Source of the DNA: Anaerolineae bacterium
GTDB lineage: Bacteria; Chloroflexota; Anaerolineae; Aggregatilineales; Phototrophicaceae
Reading direction: 5' to 3'
Length of the DNA stretch: 55,865 bases
Assembly (NCBI GenBank): GCA_022843385.1
Contig: JALHNT010000047.1
Span: 1 to 55,865, forward strand
The translations under genes and the position numbers were made by a program. The notes beneath the pieces were generated by a model. It did not search any database. It saw only the letters and a list, made by a program, of their open reading frames with translations, and was not told the DNA's origin. This document shows, in pieces, positions 52,329 to 55,865 of the stretch. Numbering within the stretch: position 1 is the stretch's first letter; each line of letters opens with the position of its first letter.

Positions 52329-52405
52329 GCTGGCTATTTTAGCTCATTTCTCCCTATTTTGAAGGTTATCTAGTGGTTAGTACAGATTTGATACGGTCAA
52401 TGCTA

Positions 52406-53865
52406 AGCTCGACTTTGCGCATAGATGATGAAAAAGAGAGAGGCAGGATAAGCTGGACGGACCTCTGACAAAGGACGGAACCATGCTGAACCTGCCCTGG
52501 ACAATTGTGGATGCGATGAACCCATTTGCGCCATGCTTTTATGGAGAAACGACCTGGGAAAAAGCCAAGAGGTTGTGTGCCGGGGCGATACTGACGCCAG
52601 GAAAACGGACAGTGAGTGAAGCCTTGCGGGTGATGGGACTGGGAGAGAGCCAGCAGTATGCCCAGTATCATCAGGTCTTGAATCGGGCGGCCTGGTCGCC
52701 ACTGGATGTAGGACGGGTGATGGTCGGTCAACTGGTGCAGGAGTTCATCCCGGCAGGCGAACCGTTGGTATTGGGGATCGATGCGACGATTGAACGGCGG
52801 TGGGGGAAAAAGGTCCGTGCGCGAGGGATTTATCGGGATGCGGTTCGCAGCAGTCAGAGCCACTTTGTCAAGGCCAGCGGCTTGCGCTGGATCAGTCTGA
52901 TGGTGCAAACGCCCATCGCCTGGGCCGAACGGAGCTGGGCGTTACCGATCATGACGGTAGTGGCACCGTCTGAATGTTACTATGAGGAACGCGAGCGCAC
53001 CCCCAGACTATGCTGGATCGCAGTTTACAGATGCTCAAACTCCTGCGGCGCTGGGTGCCCAATCGGCAGTTGATCGTGGCGGGCGATAACAGCTATGCCG
53101 CCCTGGACTTCTTGCGCCAGGTGCAGGAACTGGACATCACCTTTGTCACCCGACTGCGTCTGGATGCCAACTTGTTTGCGCCGCCTCCCCCGTACAACAA
53201 ACGCGGATGACCGCGCAAGAAAGGTGCCGCCTTGCCCAAACTGAGCAGCCTTCTGGACAACCCGGACACTGTTTGGGAAAAGATTACGGTTCCCTGGTAC
53301 GCTGCGCAAACCCGCCCGATGGAAATCATCTCTGGCGCTGCCTTGTGGTATCACGCGGGTAAAGTGCCACTCCCCATCCGCTGGGTGTTGATCCGCGACC
53401 CGTCCGGCGAATATGAACCGACGGCCTTACTCTCGACTGATCCCAACCAAGCCCCCAGCGCCATTATCGCCACCATCGTCTCTCGTTGGCGCTTAGAAGT
53501 CACCTTTGAAGAAGCTCATCGGCATCTGGGTATGGAAACTCAGCGCCAATGGTCGGATAAAGCCATTGCTCGCATCACCCCTGTGATCCTTGGTCTGTTT
53601 TCCTGGGTTACTTGGGTAGCCCATCAGCTGCACACCCATCACAACCCCGTCTCTGGCCGTCCAGCAGCCTGGTATCCCAAGCGATTACCCACTTTCTATG
53701 ACGCCTTGGTAACCGTTTGTCGTTCCCTTTGGGAGGCTTATCCGACTTTTTGGACATCACCTGAAGAACCTGACCTGCATGAAGTCCCCAAAGCCCTGTT
53801 TCATAGTCTCATTTCTACCGTGTGTTATGCTGCTTGAATGTGCCTTGCATGTGCAAAGTCGAGCT
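52406..53865 (+). mobile_element. Insertion sequence with broken DDE transposase
   Basis: About 1.46 kb with terminal repeats AGCTCGACTTTGCGCAT at the left and the reverse complement of AGCTCGACTTTGCACAT at the right (16 of 17 matching). It carries one transposase gene with two lesions. It starts about 38 bp after the previous element. Confidence 0.75.
52483..53837 (+). pseudogene. Transposase (DDE_5/IS701-like), frameshifted and with an internal stop
   Basis: The N-terminal part (52483 onward) reads IVDAMNPFAPCFYGE and LVLGIDATIERRWGKK, with the first catalytic Asp and the SHFVKASGLRW motif. In a run of five C near 52996 one base appears missing, and the product continues in another frame as TMLDRSLQMLKLL and VAGDNSYAALDFL (second Asp). 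A TGA at 53208 replaces the expected Arg codon in KRGRPRKK. The remainder (VSRWRLEVTFEEAHRHLG, with the catalytic Glu) is intact to 53837. The protein resembles DDE superfamily endonuclease transposases of IS701/IS4 type; subfamily is uncertain. The element should be inactive unless helped in trans. Confidence 0.82.
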
Positions 53866-54720
53866 GAGGTTAAGTTCCGAAACGAGACCGAAGCCAGGCT
53901 CACGTCAGATGATAAGCATAGAGACATATGGACAGGATAGCAAAAGCTTTGAGGCGGAGTTGAAGACGGGGATACACGAGTGGGTGCAGGAGAGGATCAA
54001 CCAGCGACTGGGGCAGGGATGACCTCAACGGCGCTAGGGCAGTCGGCGACGACAAGGGATGGGGCAGTGCCAGCGATGTGGGTCACGCCAGGTGCAGGAT
54101 TTCAGTCGGAATGGCTATCAGCAACGGCAGATGGTGACAACTTGGGGAGTAGTGGATTTCGAGTTGGTGCGCGATATGCCAGCGTGGGGGGAGCGTCAGC
54201 CTTCCATTAGGGATTGTGGAACCCCATCAACGCATCTGGGGGGACGTCATCGGACAGGTGCAAGAACGGGCAGCGCTGGGTTTGAGCTTCCGGCAAATAC
54301 AGAGCTGCCTGGGGCAACAGGTACAGACATCGGTGGGACTGGGGACACTCAATCAGATGGTGCAGACGGTGCGGTCACCGAGAGCGTTGGAGTTGACCGG
54401 TGTGCCACCAGAGGTCATGTTGGATACCATTTGGGTGACCATTGCTGCGTGAGACGGGAGAGTATAAGTGGGATCGGGCAGAGCGAAACGCAGGCGGCGG
54501 TGGCACTATGGACGTAGGTGAAGGCGCGCGATGCCCACCAGCAGCACCGCCCTCCGGTGCTATCGGATGGCTGGGGCGGACATGGGGAGGCATTGGTGGA
54601 AGTTTATGGGCAAGTTCCGCCCTACAAAGGACGTGGCCGCCGCCCAGCCGGAAGCAGCCCGGCTCCGACTGGCATTACAGCCAGATGGTCAAGCAGCATG
54701 ATACTATGGGAAATCTAAGT
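53866..54720 (+). pseudogene. Decayed transposase fragments
   Basis: Several short pieces in shifting frames on the plus strand. The first (about 53909-54015) reads SIETYGQDSKSFEAEL and WVQERINQRLG; the next has a zinc-finger-like CQRCGSRQV and TTWGVVDFELVR. At 54216-54450 comes RAALGLSFRQIQSCLGQQ and PPEVMLDTIWV, where the Asp fits a DDE start. At 54540-54720 comes LSDGWGGHGEALVEVYG and PPYKGRGRRP, which resembles the later half of IS1-like transposases. They may be one heavily damaged gene or two. Many stops separate the pieces. I cannot assign a family with confidence, and no terminal repeats were found. Confidence 0.55.
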
Positions 54721-54736
54721 GAGGGGAGGTCATAAA

Positions 54737-55720
54737 TCAAGCAGCCCTCAAAAGGGCTTTAACGCTCAGACCAAGAGGCTTGGCGCGCTGGAACTGATAG
54801 AGCAAAACCAACTGATACAACAAGACCGCTCCCAGTACCAACAGTTGTGTGCGCCGCAGTCCCTTGACTGGAACTTGCCCACCCCACTCAAACACATCTT
54901 TGAACAAGCCGTTGAACGGCTCAATCGTTTGCGAGCGCAGCTTATGGAAGATACGCCGCACCTCCACACCCCTATCGGTATGCGGATAGGGACCACGACG
55001 GGAGGCTACCAGCCACCAGCCACGCCTCTGACAATCCTGACGAACCGCAGGCGTGTTATAATGGGTATCGCCCAGAATATAGCGCACTTCGGCTGGCAGT
55101 TGCTCAAACAGGGCTGGAGTGACCGAAGCATCATCGGTGTTAGCAACCGTCAAGGCGGCTGCCAAGGGGATCCATACCGACGAGACGGCACAGGCCAGAT
55201 GCAATTTCCAGCCACACCACCAGCCATGATAGCCCGACTTTGACCAACCGGCTTCGGTATCAATCGTGCTATGGGGAATGATGCCCTGCTCACGGTGTTT
55301 CTTGTGCCACACCCCGCCTTTGGCACGCAACGCTGTGCTGTCTACTGCCACTGCCCGTCCGCTATGCTGCCAGGGCTGAAGCGCTTCAACCAGCAGGCGA
55401 CCCAAACAGCCAACCTGCTGCGGCAAGCTGTCCGGCAGCACTTTCAGGCGTCGTTCCCACATCCGACGCGAGGGAAACTGCCCATTGTGCGTCAGCAATT
55501 CCCGCAGTTGGTCGGTCAAGGCAGTCTCCTGATCGAGAAAGTTCAGCAATCCAGTGGCGGTATACAACCGTCGGATAATCATGATGATGAACGCCTTGAT
55601 GATTAAGCGATCCGCATAGACCTTCGGACGACCTCGTTGGCGCTGTTCCGGCATCGGTGGCTCAGGTATGCTATCCACCAGACGCACGAATGTGACAAGT
55701 AACGGTTCTGCTTGTACCAT
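54737..55720 (-). CDS. IS4/IS5-type DDE transposase
   Basis: 327 residues, intact. An N-terminal DUF772-like helical region (IIRRLYTATGLLNFLDQE) precedes the DDE core: Asp in AVAVDSTALRAKGG, Asp in YILGDTHYNTPAV and Glu in QTIEPFNGLFKD, where the IEPFNG motif places it with IS4/IS5-like DDE_Tnp_1 transposases. The N-terminal PEQRQRGRPKVYAD is a usual lead in this group. I could not identify convincing terminal inverted repeats on either side. It reads toward the decayed fragments at 53866-54720. Confidence 0.85.
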   Translation of the reverse strand: MVQAEPLLVTFVRLVDSIPEPPMPEQRQRGRPKVYADRLIIKAFIIMIIRRLYTATGLLNFLDQETALTDQLRELLTHNGQFPSRRMWERRLKVLPDSLPQQVGCLGRLLVEALQPWQHSGRAVAVDSTALRAKGGVWHKKHREQGIIPHSTIDTEAGWSKSGYHGWWCGWKLHLACAVSSVWIPLAAALTVANTDDASVTPALFEQLPAEVRYILGDTHYNTPAVRQDCQRRGWWLVASRRGPYPHTDRGVEVRRIFHKLRSQTIEPFNGLFKDVFEWGGQVPVKGLRRTQLLVLGAVLLYQLVLLYQFQRAKPLGLSVKALLRAA

Positions 55721-55746
55721 TCAGTCGCTTCCATTGTGTCATATAA

Positions 55747-55865
55747 TTAAACGGATTTAGAATTACGCATATTGTTGATTTGCTGATTGATATTGTGAAT
55801 GATGTCGGGGCAGGTTTTGCTGGCTTTTTTGATTTTCTTCTTTAGGTTCGCCCAGGCGTGTTCGA
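55747..55865 (-). CDS. IS630-type transposase, C-terminal end (runs off the right edge)
   Basis: Thirty-nine codons at the window edge on the minus strand, ending with TAA at 55747-55749. The visible start EHAWANLKKKIKK matches the conserved NPIEHAWANLK segment around the catalytic Glu of IS630/DDE_3 transposases, followed by a short basic tail. The rest lies beyond the window, so intactness is unknown. Confidence 0.7.
   Translation of the reverse strand, partial: EHAWANLKKKIKKASKTCPDIIHNINQQINNMRNSKSV

Larger units (their letters stand above)
51352..52368 (-). mobile_element. IS5-superfamily insertion sequence (DDE_Tnp_4 type)
   Basis: About 1.0 kb with terminal inverted repeats TAACCTTCAGAATAAGG at the left and, on the other strand at the right end, TAACCTTCAAAATAGGG (15 of 17 matching). 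One intact transposase. It is not closely related to the element at 35378: the termini and transposase differ. Confidence 0.75.

Noticed and set aside
52483..53073. A separate small intact transposase
   Set aside because: Its sequence continues in the next frame across a C-run and then past a TGA; it is the front piece of one broken gene.

Overview
This window looks like a chromosomal segment of a Chloroflexota-type bacterium, probably of the Anaerolineae/Caldilineae kind. That placement is an inference from gene content: many ABC importers with family 1 and family 5 binding proteins, LacI and AraC control, a Mo-hydroxylase locus with cox-style accessory genes, giant secreted repeat proteins, a kinase/NB-ARC/TPR protein and many insertion sequences. 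There is no rRNA, tRNA or housekeeping marker to confirm it. I see no CRISPR array or phage genes.

Positions 1-12642 are a carbohydrate-uptake and catabolism locus. A DUF5107 gene (running off the left edge) is divergent from an AraC-type regulator. A membrane histidine kinase with two receiver domains converges on an unusual HTH/degenerate-kinase/receiver regulator. Then comes one co-directional cluster: sugar-binding protein, two permeases, zinc-dependent polyol/alcohol dehydrogenase, sugar-phosphate-isomerase-like TIM barrel, D-lyxose-isomerase-type cupin and a GH1 glycosidase. No ATPase is encoded here, so a shared one elsewhere is likely.

Positions 12876-19971 (minus strand) hold a complete dipeptide/oligopeptide-type importer (binding protein, two permeases, two ATPases) headed by a LacI-family regulator. 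A perfect LacI-type palindrome lies just upstream of the regulator.

Positions 20166-33841 are visibly G+C-richer and carry a three-subunit molybdenum hydroxylase (FAD, 2Fe-2S, Mo subunits), a second full peptide-type importer, an SDR, a small unknown protein and a luciferase-like monooxygenase in one tight operon. The distal end is decaying: a DUF917 gene with two in-frame stops, a frameshift and a deletion; a CoxD/MoxR ATPase with a lost Walker A glycine, a frameshift and a stop; and a CoxE-type gene cut off by an IS66 element. A 174-bp internally deleted IS5-type element (MITE-like) sits inside the operon.

Positions 33842-36314 contain an IS66-family element and an IS5-family element with an A6G frameshift site. 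From 36408 to 51219 lie two very large divergent genes: a DUF4062-Ser/Thr kinase-NB-ARC-TPR STAND protein and a secreted protein of about 3,574 residues. The second has two subtilisin domains; one is split by a WD40 propeller that is itself split by a Kelch propeller. It also carries three plant-type LRR/FN3 modules and several adhesion-type C-terminal domains. This pair is the most unusual part of the window. Positions 51352-55865 are an insertion-sequence cluster with two intact transposases, one broken one, decayed fragments and a partial one at the right edge.
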